From Megaleporinus macrocephalus (lineage: Eukaryota; Chordata; Actinopteri; Characiformes; Anostomidae): DNA of 64,000 nt. Positions 37,385 through 48,140 of the stretch are shown piece by piece; within the stretch, counting starts at the first letter, position 1; each line of letters begins with the position of its first letter. The translations under genes were made by a program, and so were the position numbers. A model generated the notes under the pieces. That model searched no databases, was not told the origin of the DNA, and saw only the letters and a program-made list of their open reading frames with translations. The stretch spans positions 27,371,018 through 27,435,017 of the forward strand of contig CM038708.1 in assembly GCA_021613375.1 (NCBI GenBank). Reading direction: 5' to 3'.

Positions 37385-37740
37385 AAAATAGTTTGCCCTT
37401 GTTTGCTGCAGTAACAGACTCTACTTTTCTGGGAAGGCTTTTTACTAGATGTTGGAACATTTCTGCGAGGCTCTAATTGAATGTAGCCACAAGAACACCA
37501 GGTCAAGATGTTGGATGACTAGTTTTGGATCACAAGAGCTACACAAACTCATTCCAAAAACGATGGTGCTTCATCACTCCAGAGAACATAGTCCCACTGC
37601 TCCACAGACTGGTGCTGAGGGGCTTTATATCCATGTAGCCAACACTTGGCATCCAGCATTGACCTTAGGCTCATGTGCAGCTGCTCCAGAAAGTCTCTTT
37701 CTATTGCCAGCGCTCTTCTACATTATACATGACTATACTA
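37385..37740 (-). pseudogene. Tc1-like element fragment
   Basis: On the minus strand 37567-37590 translates to VLWSDEAP, matching the W(S/T)DE motif that carries the first catalytic aspartate of Tc1 transposases. The preceding sequence gives a Q-x-W-x-x-V context as in that family. Further blocks (GTAACAGACTCTACTTTTCT, GGGAAGGCTTTTTACTAGAT, TTCTGCGAGGCTCTAATTGA) are parallel to 39545-39655 of the next element. Most of the transposase is deleted and no terminal inverted repeats are evident. It looks like an internally deleted, non-autonomous derivative. Confidence 0.72.
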
Positions 37741-39497
37741 GATTATTCATGCTGTGTATGTGCAATTGAATACTTCTAAAGTGTAAAGTCATTTTGGAAA
37801 TACAAAGTTATTTCACAGCAAAGATATGTTTAGTGATGTGCTTGGTGTGCTTAATATGCAGAAACCGTGTGTTTTATTAGGAGTTAATAATTAAAAACTA
37901 GTCACCGTAGGAGAATGTAATCTACACAGATGAGAGTACTGCATTCTTCTACTTAAGCATGTAAGTGATTAAGTAAATTAATATTACCTGGCAAACTAAC
38001 AGTTGCTTGACCAATGCTATCTATTAAGAAAATTGTTTATTCAATTTCATTTTCAATAAACAGCTGTTACAATTTGAAGGTGATGAATGTTTTGCAATTC
38101 TACACATCAAGACACAACAGGCAATTTGTTCTGCTAAATAGGCAAACTAAAAAAAATAATAAAGCATGCAGCTAAAAATAGCAGTGTTTTATTTGAGAAA
38201 GGGGTGAGCACAACTACCATTACGCACCGTATTGAAAGCAAACATCCGCAAGCTCTAAAGCCCTGGATTTTCTTTCTAATAAATTAAAATGGATCACGAT
38301 ACACAACACAATGTCTAGATCACAATATACATGTACAAAGTATGTCCTTCTAACACATGTCTGCTGTATTTCACTGTATTTCTGTCTTTTCAATGTAAAC
38401 TGGGCAGTCCTAATCTTGAGTAACACTTCCATAAACATTTCCTTACTTCCCTCCCACGCAACACAGTTTCAGAGAGTCAGAGAAACTAAAACTAAAGCGA
38501 ACTAAAGCTAACCCAGCAAACCAAATGCTTGAAAGTTGGACCAACTGTCTGTAGCTACCTGTTGCTCGTTGATTTAATGCTTTGGGGGGGAACTGTCTAA
38601 TAGCTGATCAATACTCTGGCTGTAATTTAGATTGTGATTGTTTTCTATACATTACAGTAGAGAGCTGATGTTTTGGCCAAGAAGACCAGAGTATCCACTT
38701 ATTCTGGCTTGAGGTTTAAAAGCTGGTTATAGTGAGTCAGGCAGCCAGTTGTGGTTGGGTTGTATGTGTTTGCTTGCTTCTGATTGGTCTGAGTCATCCA
38801 CTAGCAACCTAAATCTGTGTTTTCTTTCTAATTAGTCTAATCTTGCTCTTGCAGGCAAACACTCTACATGCAATAGGTAAACTCTTTCAGTGATGTTCCA
38901 CTGCGCTGTAAATGACTGATATTTCATCATATTTCACCAACATTTCCATAAGCATTCTGCCCACAGAGCCAGAGAAACTTAGCAAACTACATCTACCCCA
39001 GCAAAACCAAAAGCTAGGAAGTTAGACCACCTGTATGTCACCCTTTCATTCAATTATCTATACACAAACATTGTTAGTTCATCCGTTCATTCATTCTTGC
39101 CTCATTTATCTATCCATTTTCAACTGTTCATCTGTTCCTTGGCGCTTTGCTTTACACTGAACACTGAAGTTCAGTATCATATAAATCATATTTCCACACT
39201 TGGCTCCCTGGGGCCTTAAGACAGACCACTATTCCTTACATGCTCTAAGATAAAATGTGATGCATGGTGATGCATGGAGAGAGGAACATGTGTAAAACTA
39301 CATAGAAGGATGTGGTGGACAGCACTGGCTCTCAAGAGCTATGAAGGTGCACTGAGTTAAATCTAAACCCAATCACAACATTTATCTTCGCTTTAACTCA
39401 GTTTAGTAATGAGTCGCTTCACATTCCACTCATTTTAGTTTTTGCTCATATAATCACAAAGATTTTTGTTTATACAAAACCAGGTTCTCGTGTAAGA
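37741..39497. other. No gene or recognised repeat
   Basis: AT-rich single-copy sequence. Similar phrases occur at 38440-38545 and 38930-39020 (CAGAGAAACT, CCCAGCAAACCAAA/CCCAGCAAAACCAAA, CTGTCTGTAGC/CTGTATGTC), pointing to an old direct duplication about 490 bases apart. Confidence 0.45.
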
Positions 39498-39499
39498 TA

Positions 39500-40264
39500 C
39501 ACTATATGGACAAAAGTATTGGGACACCTATATATTACACCTACAGGAGTTTTTGACATCCCATTCTAAATCCATCAGCAACTTCAACTCTTCTGGGAAG
39601 ACTTTCTACGAGATTTTGGAGATTTTGGAGTTCATACAGAACAGCATTTGTGAGGTCAGACACTGGCAAGGGCCTGGCTTACAATCCCTGTGTTACTTCA
39701 AAGGTGATTGATGGGGTTGGGGTCAGGGCTTTGTATGGGCCATTCAAATTCTTCCACACCAAACTCACCCAACCAGTCTTTATGGAGCTTGCTTTGTGGA
39801 CACAGTTAGTCAGGCTGGAACAGAACAGAACCTTTCCCAAACTGGAACTAAGGATTCTAGGCCAAACCCCTGAAAAACATCTCATAGCATTATTCCTCCT
39901 CCACCAAACTTTACAGTTGGCACAAAGCAGTCTGGTAGGTAACATTCTCCTGGCATTTACCAAATCCAGACTCGTACTTTACACTCCATCTGACTTTTAA
40001 CAGAACTTGTTGATGTAAGGCTTGCATGCAGCTGCTTGGCCATGGAAACCCCTGCCATGAAGCTCCTGGCACACAGATTTTTGTACTGATGTTAATGCCA
40101 GAGGAGGTTTGCAACTCTGCAGTGACTGAGTTACTGTGGTTAATAAACGAACAACCCAGGTTTGTAGAGGTTTATAAAGACAGACTGCATGGCTAGAGCA
40201 AAAGGATTGAATTAAACACTTTAATGATTAAAAGGCTTGTTCCAATACTTTTGTCCATATAGTG
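39500..40264 (-). mobile_element. Tc1-like transposon, both ends kept, transposase decayed
   Basis: The left end CACTATATGGACAAAAGTAT and the right end (reverse complement of ATACTTTTGTCCATATAGTG) are identical over 23 bases. A TA dinucleotide, the Tc1/mariner target, precedes the left end (39498-39499); the right-hand TA is mutated. At 765 bases it is about half the usual 1.3-1.6 kb. The minus strand encodes recognisable transposase pieces in a 94-codon frame (39679-39963): KVWWRRNNAMRCFSGVWP, then VHKASSIKTGWVSLV and NLNGPYKALTPTPSI. These correspond to the segment between the first and second catalytic aspartates and to the region after the second. The paired DNA-binding domain and the first aspartate region are missing, so it cannot move by itself. 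Confidence 0.92.
39679..39963 (-). pseudogene. Tc1 transposase remnant within the 39500-40264 element
   Basis: A 94-codon minus-strand frame without a natural start. The conserved D-CAP-H-K pattern around the second catalytic aspartate reads SSLTNCVHKASS, so the aspartate is gone, and the DWPAQSPDLNP block has become NGPYKALTPTPS. Both ends of the full-length protein are absent. Coding function is lost. Confidence 0.88.
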
Positions 40265-43200
40265 TTTTTATAAAGTTGTTTAATTAAAGTTTTAGGCTGT
40301 TTATCTCACTTAACACTTTTATAGCCCGGCCTAACATTACCACCATCTTCACAGACCCATCTGTCTGTACAATAATCCACAATCCATACAAGGAACGGTT
40401 TTTAATATTTTGTTATCTTAATACAGGATTTAGGTTGTGTGTGCACTCTCAAGTGTGAGTATATGAAGTATTTTACAACGGATTCAAATATGGCTCAGCC
40501 AATCAGATTTCAGAACCAGACCTATTTGTTTTATGATTGGTATTTTGATAGCTTGTGTCCTTGACTTGAGACTTAATGGTCACTTGCGGACTAATGGAAA
40601 TCAGTTATCAGTGACCAAAATTTGCATCCCTACTGTAGAGCAGTGAGATGTTTTGATAAAAAATATTTTTTACACCTTTATTAAATAACTATGTGCTTCC
40701 AGTCTTTTGGCCTGTAATGCACATGGTACAGATGTCTTATAGTGTGTGGTGTCGCAGACCCGCTGGCCCGCACCCAGACCCTCTAACATCCTTCAGACAC
40801 TGTGGGCCCATCCATTACACAGCCTTAGTGATCCGCTGAGATCATCTTTCATCATGTTTTGCTTTTGGATCCTGTAAACACTCAGTTCTTGGAACGTGAT
40901 GCTGTAAGCATCGTTAATTATCATATGACACTCGTCCCCGTGTGGTATCAGTGCACAGTGCATGGAGTGCACAATGAAAATAAACAGTAAAAACACAACA
41001 TGTCTGTGATGATTATGACAAACTGTAACTTTAATATCAGAAATGTTATGTGAATACAGAGCCAATGTATAGATCTATACAGTATGCTGTTCCCATGTTG
41101 AGTGGGATTTTGGTTGAGTCAAGCTGACTGTGTTACTATTACAACAGATGTACATGTGAATCTAGTAAGGATCATCTTTCATTTCATTTCATTTCATATG
41201 CCAGGGAAAAGAGGGGAGCTTACACTTTTATGAAATGTGATGCTTAGCGTGTTCTAAACACTGAAAACCTCATACAGGCATAGCAACAGGGCCCAGAATT
41301 ACACTGCCAAAAAGGGGTTCTTTGGAGAGATGCCACAGAAGTAGGGGTGAAAGATGAACTATATTTTATATTCAAATCACAATTTTAAAAATTAACATGC
41401 AGCAACAGTTTAAATTACTGGCTACATTAAGTAAGTAGTGTATATGATTGTTATATTAAACATCCCGCCATGCCTGAATGGAAAATAGAAATGTGAACTC
41501 TGTCAATCAGAGCTATCTGACAACTGCACGAGTGCAGCTAATGAGCAGCTTAACTGGCAGCACTCTAGCCTGCACTCCGCACTCTAGCCTGCACAGAGAT
41601 AACATCATTATCTGGTTTAAATATGATGCTAATTGGATGAAAAAAAGTCACAGACAAACAGATTTGCATATGTAGGGCCGATAAATGACAACAGGCAGCT
41701 ACAGTCAGGTGATCTGGCTTGCTAGCCTTTGGATATGTTGGGTTAGCTTTAGCTTGCTAAGCTTTCTTGAAACTTTTTTGTGCGGGCAGGGGCAAGATTA
41801 TTATATTACATATTTAATATGTATTAGATATTGGAACATTATTCAAATGGTACACTTATTACATGTTTCCACTGTTTGCCTACAAGAACAAGATTAATCC
41901 TTATGGGATGGAAATACCTCTAAGAATACCCCAAGCAGTTTTGTAGAAACTGAATAATAACCTTTAGTATGTAATAAGCCTGTGATTTTACAGGGGTTAA
42001 CCTAATTAGAAAGAAAGGCATATTAAGGTTTTCTGGGTTAAAGCAAGTTTTAAGTGTTGACATTTACCCAAATAACACTGAGCTTGTAAACTGTCTGCAG
42101 ATCAGTCAGACCAATCTAAAGCCACCAAACAACTGTGTGCTGTTCATATATAACAGCCACAGCTGGCAGTCTGACACTGTTTGACCAGCTTTCAAACCTT
42201 ATGCCAAAAAAGTAGGACATTCAAAACATCAGGTATATATCTTAATGTACAGAAAATAATCACTATTTAAATTTCAGTCAGAATTTTGGCCAATGGCTAG
42301 TAGACATTCCATCCAAAAATTGTTTAGCCCTACACAGAAGAACCACTTTTGACACTCAGGGGCTTTCAAATAATAGATCTACAAAGAGCCATTTATCTGG
42401 TGCCAGATATGAAGACCCCTTTTAATACACATTTTACAGATAATGTAAAAATGTTCCTGATAAGAAATTCCCAGAACTATAAGGCCAAAGCGAGGAATGC
42501 TTTAGGAATATTTAGGCAATGTTTACATTATGAACCTTATTACTTAATTCTCCAATTTCACACCTGCTGACCACTGAGTTTATAAAGATTGTGCCCTGAA
42601 ATCGCCTGCATACGCCAGGTTAACTCAATATCGTGATGTAAATGAACCACATAAACCTTCTGCAAAGATAAGTTGCTTTGAACAGCTCTCTGCTGATCAT
42701 TATCAGAGCACGATGAAAAGTAATACTTGTATTTAAAAAGTCATTACTTATATTAAGTTACACATTGTTGCCACATTAACACATGAACACTGATGCGGTC
42801 ACATGGATGAAAAACAGTCATGTGTAAGATCTAGGGCCAATCGATGAAAGTGGCTCAGATTTGATCTGAAAAGAAAACATCTGAAATCAACAGATCAGTG
42901 TCGGATTTGTGCCACTTCAGCGAGGAAATCTGAGATTCATTCAATGTTTTGGATTTTTTTTGTTGCCCAAAGGTTTTCATTATTACTTTTCTAAATTACC
43001 AGACACCGAATATGTTACAAAGACAACCAACTTGTTAACTTCTAGACCCCCTTGAGGTTCAGCTATGCTGTTCCCTTAATCACATCACTGGCATACCTAA
43101 AATAGAATCACCCACGTCTTGAGTCAGCTAATTTGATACGCTTCTAATTATGAAATTGCTTGCAATATCATTAGCGTTTACAGGCTCAATCAAAGCCAAA

Positions 43201-44461
43201 TGCTCAGAGCACTGCACCACTCCAAGATACACAAAACTCTGGCTTAGTTAGCACTAAATCAAACTGCTTTAGTTCTCATGTCCAACACTTGAAATCCAAA
43301 CTTCTGAAAAGCCAGCCACATTAAAACAGCTGAAATCTTGCTAAAACTGCCGCATCAGCAAAGGTCAAAGAAAGAGCCTTCTTAAAAAAACATATCAAAC
43401 GAACTACAGTGTGATTATTTCGTATTGACACAACCCTGCATTCACCTAGATAAGCTGTATTATTTACAGGGTTTGGCACAAAAGAGCAAGTGGCTGAATC
43501 TTTCACCACCGAATGATTGAAACATACTCGCTTCTCTGATGACCAGAGAATGTGGGAGAAGTAAGTGTGAAACAGGGAAAGAAAACAAGGCAAAGGGGGC
43601 ATTCACTGCAGTGCCAAAGTCCAGACCATCCATTTGTCATAATCCCTGACCTTTTTCCTAATGGTCATTCGTCATGAAGCTACATCCCACAGGGACAGAT
43701 TCATCAACCGTCCTTTAAGGCCTCTGAGGCCGGGCACATGCACCCACGCCAACCAGAAGATAAATCTGCACTTGACCCGCCATCATTCATGTTCACAGTC
43801 AAAGAACGATGATGAAATAAACGCTAAAAGCTCAGCAGGGTCAGCCTTGGCTGTTCTGCTGAAGTTCAACAGACCTCCAGCAACTACACTGTATGAACAG
43901 AAAACAAAGCTTGTTTGTAGTTTAACAAATACATAAGTGCAAAGTGTTCAGATGAAGTTTTTGGGGCACCCAAACATTCCACAGTGTTTTAGGTGGAATT
44001 TCACATTAGGAAAAGAAAATAAGCGTGAATATCTTCAAGTGCAAAAAGAAATCCTCTTTGCTCACAAAACAGGACACTGGGTGGGTTTTCATTCTGGGAA
44101 GGTGAATGTAGTATGGAGAGCCTCACCACTTCATGTTCGTCGTCCGGTTTGAGCTCCACTAGAGGTGTTCTTAGAAATGCTAACACATTCTATGATAAAG
44201 CACATGACAAACTGATTATCCTTTTGATATTAAGCTGTTCCGCATATTGGGACACAGAATATTGTATGTTGCCATACTTATGCCAGTAACCAGCCAAGTG
44301 GGTTCACGTCAAGTGGGTTCATGTGCTGCAAAAGTGGCCAGAATTGTGTAAATAAAATAGCAAATCTAACAAATCAAATTAATTTGCATGTATTTATACC
44401 TTCAAAGAAATCAAATCATGAAAAACTAATTTTTAAGAGATTTGTTTCAAGATTCGACTCA
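40265..44461. other. No gene; scattered small repeats
   Basis: 40478-40538 is the second copy of the repeat at 4425-4492. 41320-41680 may be an old DNA-transposon fragment beginning GTAGGGGTGAAAGATGAAC; 41560-41594 holds a 19-bp tandem duplication (GCACTCTAGCCTGCAC twice). 40740-41000 and 43640-44150 are single-copy blocks with even composition and could be regulatory. No exon or RNA gene was recognised. Confidence 0.42.
40478..40538. repeat. Dispersed repeat, copy 2 of 2
   Basis: GGCTCAGCCAATCAGATTTC followed by AGAACCAGACCTATTTGTTT; matches 4425-4492 in the same orientation. Confidence 0.55.
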
Positions 44462-44640
44462 CCAGTTCATACAGCCCATATAGAGAAACCTCACTGCCTG
44501 CTTTTAAAAACAGTACAGATTCACCCCCTCACGTTGAAGTTATAGGAAATGTTTCAGCTCTGCAAGCTTTTCCAATGAGACGTGAAACAGGGCACCCAGT
44601 CAGAAGAGGCTCATTTGCATATAAAGGTATTCAACGCACA
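44462..44640 (+). repeat. Dispersed repeat A, third clear copy
   Basis: ACAGATTCACCCCCTCACGT, TGAAGTTATAGGAAATGTTT and GGCTCATTTGCATATAAAGG align with the middle and end of 15285-15515. Confidence 0.58.
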
Positions 44641-44835
44641 GAATAAAATAAAACAACAAAAAAATCCTTATCAATTCTAAAGGATAAATGCTGATCAAGA
44701 ACGATTTTTGGTTTCAGAACAATCTTTCAATACTTTTTTCTCTTTCCTCTAATTCCAGTACAGGATTTTCAGAAATCGTCCTTTGATATAGCACATTAAT
44801 AAGAAAAGACACATTTAGATCACGTAACCAAAGAT

Positions 44836-45025
44836 GTCAAAAATAGGAGTAACGAGGATACTTTTAAAATGTAGGAGTAGAAAGTACAGATAATGGTGTG
44901 AAAATGTAAGGAGTAGAAAAAAAGTCTGAAAAATAATTACTCCAGTAAAGTATAAATATTTTAAATTTCTTCTTAAGTAAGGTAACGAAGTGTTTGTACT
45001 TTGTTACTTGACACCTCTGCACATA
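44836..45025. repeat. Common fish AGTA-rich DNA-element fragment
   Basis: TAGGAGTAGAAAGTACAGAT, AATGTAAGGAGTAGAAAAAA, ACTCCAGTAAAGTATAAATA and AACGAAGTGTTTGTACTTTG followed by TTACTTGACACCTCTGC form the familiar terminal portion of an abundant fish non-autonomous DNA element. Only one end is present. Confidence 0.55.
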
Positions 45026-46770
45026 ACTTTAGTGTACTTGGTGCTTATTAGTGTTCCTAAAAATCCTTCTGGATGGTGAAGGATGTACAATAGCGTGAGG
45101 CCAGACCACATTAATAAGCTGCCTCTGTCTAGAGTTTAAAAAAAGGTACATAGTTTGCATTTTGGCAAGAACAGTTTAATATGACTCCTGAGAAACAAGA
45201 TGTCTCATTTGTAACTCCACTGTGGTGTGTACCACCTGTCTGAGGAAACCATTTACAGTATTTTTCTTGATCTACCTGGATACTTGAGAAACCCTCATTA
45301 CATCCGAAAACAACAGTATTAGAGCCTGCCATGAAGACACAGACTAGAAGGAACATGCTGAACCCCCTGGTTACCTGAGGGGCAGAAAGAAAAATGCTAA
45401 TTGAGATTGAGGCATAACCCGAGAATGAGTAAGATCTTGTTTAAGGTTTAACTACATAACCCGTATCTCTGGGCACGGGGCAATGCTTTCCAGCCTAGAA
45501 GTGCGTCAGGTTATTGTTCAATTATGCGGTGGAGAGAGGAGAAGGTTTTCGGGCGGAGGAACTCATTTGGTAGCACTTTGCGAGCCATGCCTGGCCAAAT
45601 TCTCACCATTCCGCTGGGTGAGTTTGTGTGGCCTGATTATGCACACTCTGCATGGACCTCATTTGTTTCTGTTTATGCTCCGTGCAGACGCTGAATGGTT
45701 CCAGTAAATGCTCCCTGCAGAAGCAGAAGAAAAGAAAAGACCACCTTTCCAAAGGGGTGCAATTTGATTCCAGGCACTGTGAGTAATTCTGAAAGCCAGA
45801 GCCCGTAACCTAACGTCCTCCCTATTGGAAATGAGGCTTTGTATTCAAGTACCAGACAAGTTCCTCGGGCTGATCTATGGAAATGAATCTTGTGAGCACC
45901 AGAAGAGTGAACTGTGCTGATTGGAACGATTCAGTGTGAAACTCAAGTCAAAGGATGGAAAAAGTCCATTCCCAAGTGCTTTTCTACAACTTGGCTTCTT
46001 CGGACCAACATCAAGGGTTCCTTTCAAATCCATTGTTACTGCATTGAATTGTTTTTTTTGGTGTTTCATCTCATCATTTCACTTCAGCAGAATCTCTTAA
46101 GGAGAAAGTGTTCTATTGGTGACTATTTGGCTTCACAGCTCTGTACATGTGCCTCATGAAAAACAGATTAAAAAAATCATGCTTTAGGCCAATCATTTCT
46201 CAAAACTTTTGTAAAACAATATCTCAGGCATCAGGGAGTGAATCTATAAGTGTATCTATTTAATCTAATACCTTTTAGTCATATAACTTTTGAAGATGTT
46301 AAATTCTTTAGATGTTTGGTTCCTACAACCACCACTGTCAACAATACTTACTTGGTAAGTTTCAACAACGGAGCTATGCTCATCAGTCCACTCTGAAAAG
46401 CTTTGTTTACATCTTAACCATCAAATCATGCAGAAATCAGGCAAGGTCTGTGGAACTTCCCTGTTGTTTTTGAATTTATTTTAGAACAGAACTCCAAAAA
46501 GTAACATGACTATATTCCAATAACAATCTGGCCCTTTAGGTTCCTCTCAGTCTGTGTTATTAACAAAGGAATAACACTTCAAACAGGGTTTTCATAGTGT
46601 TCTGTTTAGTCCAGCTTGTACCTCAGTGGCATGCTGAACTAGGCAGAATAAGAATTAAGGCAGTAACTACAGTGATAAATGTGACAGTACACATGACAAA
46701 TGCAAATATACCGTCGCTGTTCAGTGAAAAACATGCATCTCCATTTGTCAATTTTCAGTTTTCTCTATCA
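45026..46770. other. No confirmed gene; single-copy block at 45380-45900
   Basis: A 75-codon minus frame (45129-45356) starts with a hydrophobic leader-like MFLLVCVFMAG and has six cysteines. A CTGCCCCTCAG acceptor-like site lies just upstream on that strand. No family is recognised and it is probably chance. 45380-45900 has balanced composition and no repeats. Confidence 0.35.
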
Positions 46771-47143
46771 TTCAAGATTCAAGAGTTTTATTGTCATATG
46801 TACAGCAGAACAGACAGTTACACTGTCCAATGAAATTCTTACTTTGCGGTTCTCCACTCACCAATAGATAAGATAACAAAAAAGAAATTATAAAAATATA
46901 TACAAAAGTATAATAATATAAGTTGAAGTAAATAAAAGTATTTTTTATAGTTAAAGAATAAAAAATAAAAGTTACGTGTGCTTTTATGTGCAAGTATGAA
47001 AAGCAGCAGCCATAAAGTGCAAGTTGCAAGTAACAAATGTAAACAATAGTGTTTTGTGTAAGTAGTGAATGTAAACAGTATTGTATGTAAACAGCAGTAC
47101 AGTGAGTGTAGGTGCAGTTAAAATCATACCAGTTAAAACCAGT

Positions 47144-47521
47144 TCAGATAGGAGAGGTTAGAGAGGTAGTGCGTGAGGTGTTCACAAGCCTGATGGCCTG
47201 TAAGTAGAAACTGTTTGTCAGTCTTGTGGTCCTGGACTTCACACTCCTGTAACGTCTGCCTGAAGGTAAAAGTGTGAAGAGTGTGCGCTGGGGGTGTGTA
47301 CTGTCCCTGATTATGTTGTGGGCCCTCCTGGTGACCCTGGTGTGGTAGATGTTCTGCAGTGAGGGGAAGGCTGCTCCTGAGATGGACTGTGCAGTTTTGA
47401 TCACACGCTGGAGAGCCTTTCTGTCCTGAGCAGTAGAATTTCCATACCAGACGATGATGGAGCTGGTAAGAACACTCTCAATCATACTCCTGTAGAAGGT
47501 GCTGAGAATTTTGGCTGGCAT
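47144..47521 (-). pseudogene. LINE C-terminal domain
   Basis: A 125-codon frame: LSTFYRSMIESVLTSSIIVW, YGNSTAQDRKALQRVIKTAQ and TLFTLLPSGRRYRSVKSRTT. This is the conserved tail following the thumb in L2/CR1-group polymerases. The natural stop lies near 47144, followed by a 3' untranslated region to 46771. Confidence 0.93.
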
Positions 47522-47554
47522 ACCAAATTTTCTCAGCCTTCTCAGAAAGTACAG

Positions 47555-47953
47555 TCACTGCTGGGACTTCCTGATGATGATCTGAGTGTTGTGGGACCAG
47601 CTGAGATCCTCACTGATGTGAATGCCAAGGAATTTAAAGGTTTTCACCCTCTCCACCTCAGTCTCCCCTATGTACAGGCATGTGTGTAGCTCTCGCTTCC
47701 TCCTTGGATCAACAATCATTTCCTTGGTCTTGTCTGTATTCAAGGAAAGATTGTTGTCATGACACCAGGCCACCAGCTCAGACACCTTCTTCCTGTACGC
47801 TGTCTCTTCCCCACCAGTGATCAGTCCAATGACTGTAGTATCATCAGCAAATTTGATGATGCTGGTGTTGTTCTGGGAGGCCATGCAGTTGTATGTGAAG
47901 AGCGTGTACAGAAGGGGGCTCAGCACACAGCCTTGAGGGACCCCTGTGCTCAC
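47555..47953 (-). pseudogene. LINE reverse transcriptase, catalytic FADD segment
   Basis: Contains STGVPQGCVLSPLLYTLFT (template-grip block) and IIKFADDTTVIGLI. The catalytic FADD is at 47840-47851. Thumb-region blocks LSLNTDKTKEMIVD and VKTFKFLGIHISEDLSW follow. It ends at an in-frame TGA (near 47553), after which LYFLRRLRKFG continues in the same frame. The TGA is likely a decayed CGA arginine codon. Confidence 0.95.
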
Positions 47954-47983
47954 TGTTGTTGTGCTGGATGTGCAGCTGCCAAC

Positions 47984-48140
47984 TTAGACTGACTGGGGTC
48001 TGTCTATTAGAAAACTCAGCACCCAGTTGCAGAGGGCTGATGTCAGTCCGAGGGTGAGGAGCTTTTCTGAGAGTCTGTGTGGGATGACCGTGTTGAATGC
48101 TGAACTGTAATCAATAAAGAGCATTCTATAGACATATGCG
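47984..48140 (-). pseudogene. LINE reverse transcriptase, motif A segment
   Basis: After the minisatellite the correct frame resumes as [20 protein letters not shown] followed by [10 protein letters not shown] and [14 protein letters not shown]. The FIDYSSAF block is motif A, holding the first metal-binding aspartate. It ends in an in-frame TAA where a V-x-V-G-S-C-T pattern continues downstream, so this is a nonsense change, not a frameshift. Confidence 0.9.

Noticed and set aside
47759..47992. Plus-strand frames over the LINE (also 48467-48736, 48703-49005, 49219-49500)
   Set aside because: Antisense shadows of the LINE coding region.
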